Assembly: GCA_003554375.1 (NCBI GenBank)
Contig: PWGF01000382.1
Coordinates: 1 to 6,768, forward strand
DNA from: Spirochaetaceae bacterium
Lineage (GTDB): Bacteria > Spirochaetota > Spirochaetia > DSM-27196 > SKKC01
Direction: 5' to 3'
Length of the DNA stretch: 6,768 nucleotides
The translations under genes were made by a program, and so were the position numbers. The first letter of the stretch is position 1, and each line of letters starts with the position of its first letter. Below are positions 5,732 through 6,768 of this stretch, one piece after another. Under the pieces are notes generated by a model, which was not told the DNA's origin, ran no database searches, and worked only from the letters and a program-made list of their open reading frames with translations.

Positions 5732-6038
5732 CCCCAAACTCATCGACGCCGCGGTACGGCAGTTTGCGGCGGAATTGAAGGACCGGGATTCCACGGTGCG
5801 GCGCATCCTGTGGTTTGGATCGTGGACTAAAGGCACGTTCTCGCCGGGAAGCGACGTCGATCTGTGCATAATCGTCGATCACGACGACCGACCGCGCCGC
5901 GAACGGCTTCCCGACTATCTTCCAAGGCGCTTCCCGGTCGGTGTCGACCTGTTTATCTACACGGAGGCGGAGTTCCGGAAGCTCGCCACCGAGCACCCGG
6001 AGCTGTATCGCGAAATCTCCTCCGGCATCTGTATGTAG
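5688..6038 (+). CDS. MNT nucleotidyltransferase, probable antitoxin of the HEPN/MNT pair
   Basis: A minimal nucleotidyltransferase of about 116 residues. The signature GS-X10-DXD is perfect: Gly44-Ser45, then Asp56-Val57-Asp58 (WFGSWTKGTFSPGSDVDL). A third acidic residue fits Asp87 in GVDLFIY, completing the metal-binding set of the polymerase beta fold. In studied systems the MNT protein transfers AMP to the HEPN toxin and silences it, so this is the expected antitoxin. It follows and overlaps the HEPN gene. No ATG lies near the beginning. GTG 5688 is given here; TTG 5682 is equally possible and better spaced from AAGGAGAGG (5667-5675). The domain itself clearly begins near residue 13 (YTDPKLIDAAV). 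The stop codon is the first TAG of a run of 8-bp repeats. Nucleotidyltransferase family is certain; the antitoxin role is inferred from the pairing. Confidence 0.85.
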   Translation: MPRQSSGSVEIKYTDPKLIDAAVRQFAAELKDRDSTVRRILWFGSWTKGTFSPGSDVDLCIIVDHDDRPRRERLPDYLPRRFPVGVDLFIYTEAEFRKLATEHPELYREISSGICM

Positions 6039-6066
6039 CGGTGCAGCGGTGTAGCGGTGTAGCGGT
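6035..6066 (+). repeat. Four tandem 8-bp repeats (GTAGCGGT) at the end of the MNT gene
   Basis: GTAGCGGT, GCAGCGGT, GTAGCGGT, GTAGCGGT: four head-to-tail units with one base differing in the second. The MNT stop codon is in the first unit, so gain or loss of units would leave the protein unchanged but would alter the spacing to the promoter of the next gene, whose -35 starts 10 bases after the last unit. Short repeats like this can vary by strand slippage. Confidence 0.85.
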
Positions 6067-6076
6067 CGCGTTGTTG

Positions 6077-6104
6077 TTGACGGAACGGTCACGTCGACTA
6101 CAAT
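6077..6104 (+). promoter_or_regulatory. Sigma70-type promoter of the WYL gene, probably leaderless
   Basis: TTGACG (6077-6082) and TACAAT (6099-6104), each with five of six consensus bases, are 16 bases apart. Transcription should begin about 6-8 bases after the -10 box, at 6110-6112, and the WYL gene's ATG is at 6111. No ribosome site precedes that ATG (GCCGGC). The mRNA is therefore predicted to start at or next to its initiation codon. Confidence 0.6.
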
Positions 6105-6110
6105 GCCGGC

Positions 6111-6768
6111 ATGAGCTTCCGTGCCCAGATGCAGCGCATGGCATACATCGACAACCGCCTCCGGTACCGGCGTGACTATCCTTCCGCACGCCGGCTCGTG
6201 CAAGGGGTGCGCGATGCGTTCGGTGAGGAACCGTCGGAGCGGACAGTCAAGCGCGACATCGAGAAGCTACGTGAGCGCGGCGCGCCGATCGAGTAGTACC
6301 CGGCGCGCCACGGGTACTACTACTCACAAGAGAGCTGGGAGTTCCCTACGGCGCTCCACCTGACCGAGGGCGATCTCACCGTCGATATCCGCTATCGAGC
6401 TCCCGGATACGCCTCGGCGGTCGCGCGCCGGGTGGACCCGCTGCACCTTGTCGGGTACCACGGAGAGTGGTATCTGCTGTGTTGGGCACACCACCACGCC
6501 GAGATTCGCATCTACGCGCTGACGCGGATCCAGCGCGCAACGCTCCGTTCCGAGCACTTCCGGCCACCGGAGGACTTCCGGGCCGGCGACTACATCGACC
6601 CGTCGTTCGGGGTATTTGTGAACGAGTCTGCGGTGGATGTCGCAATCCGCTTCCGCGATCACGCAGCGTCCCGCATTGCCGAGCGCACCTGGCACCCGCA
6701 GCAGGTCATCGAGCACCAGGACGACGGCTCGATCGTGGTGCGATTCCGCACCAACCAGCAGTCCCACC
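6111..6768 (+). pseudogene. WYL-domain transcriptional regulator, broken by amber codon and internal deletion; cut by window edge
   Basis: Residues 1-61 are a DeoR-like helix-turn-helix: MQRMAYIDNRLRYRRDYPSA, then SERTVKRDIEKLRERGAPIE. A TAG at 6294-6296 then stops the frame where relatives usually have Tyr (PIEYDPxRxGYYY). The same frame stays open to the window end and continues the family sequence: YPARHGYYYSQESWEFPTAL, then HLTEGDL, then directly VDIRYRAPG and RRVDPLHLVGYHGEWYLLCW, and the ligand-sensing WYL and WCX parts. Between LTEGDL and VDIRYR about 100 residues of helical linker normally found in this family are missing, without loss of frame. WYL regulators often control defence or DNA-damage genes, so a link to the neighbouring toxin-antitoxin pair is possible. 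The 61-residue piece could still be made and bind DNA, or the amber might be read through; neither is shown. The C-terminus is beyond the window. Confidence 0.8.

Noticed and set aside
5099..5869. 256-codon minus-strand open frame across the HEPN gene and its upstream region
   Set aside because: It is antisense to the well-supported HEPN and MNT genes, matches no family I recognise and has no good ribosome site; long antisense frames are common in GC-rich genes.
6035..6066. CRISPR-like array
   Set aside because: The units are 8 bp and directly abut with no spacers; this is a simple tandem repeat.

Overview
The window is GC-rich bacterial DNA carrying a mixture of housekeeping, accessory and decaying genes. 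I suspect a free-living environmental bacterium, possibly of the Spirochaetota. That guess rests only on the gene mix (cyclic-glucan synthase, a HemN-like radical SAM relic, HEPN/MNT) and the high GC content, and confidence is low. No rRNA, tRNA, CRISPR array or transposase was found.

Left third (1-2260, minus strand). The first 1590 bases are one uninterrupted reading frame that runs off the left edge. It is the N-terminal 530 residues of a cyclic beta-1,2-glucan synthase (NdvB/ChvB family). Upstream of it, at 1600-2034, are relics of a HemN-like radical SAM protein. The N-terminal part survives but has lost the first cysteine of its iron-sulfur motif, and a possible C-terminal piece lies in another frame. 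The stretch 2035-2260 holds short direct repeats, a strong hairpin and an open hydrophobic frame, but no convincing gene.

Middle (2261-5049, minus strand). This is a drug-efflux-type module: a TetR-family repressor, then an ABC ATPase, then an ABC-2 permease overlapping the ATPase by 4 bp. The repressor has a good sigma70-type promoter (TTGACC, 17 bp, TATTAT) with three inverted repeats on and just downstream of it, as expected for autoregulation. Between repressor and ATPase lies a degenerate 35-bp tandem repeat that includes the repressor's stop codon. The likely logic is that the repressor senses a small molecule and controls itself and the ATPase/permease pair.

Right third (5050-6768, plus strand). 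About 290 bp without a recognisable gene is followed by a HEPN/MNT toxin-antitoxin pair. The HEPN toxin has an R-X4-H RNase motif, and the overlapping MNT nucleotidyltransferase antitoxin has a perfect GS-X10-DXD motif. Four 8-bp repeats begin at the antitoxin stop codon. They lead into a promoter placed so that the next mRNA should start at or next to its ATG (leaderless). That gene encodes a WYL-domain regulator, but it carries an in-frame amber codon after the helix-turn-helix and appears to lack about 100 residues between that domain and the WYL domain, so it is probably a pseudogene. It continues past the right edge.

The points most worth attention are the HEPN toxin lacking the tyrosine that is AMPylated in characterised HepT proteins, the broken leaderless WYL gene beside it, the operator cluster of the TetR gene, and the unusual linker in the ABC ATPase.
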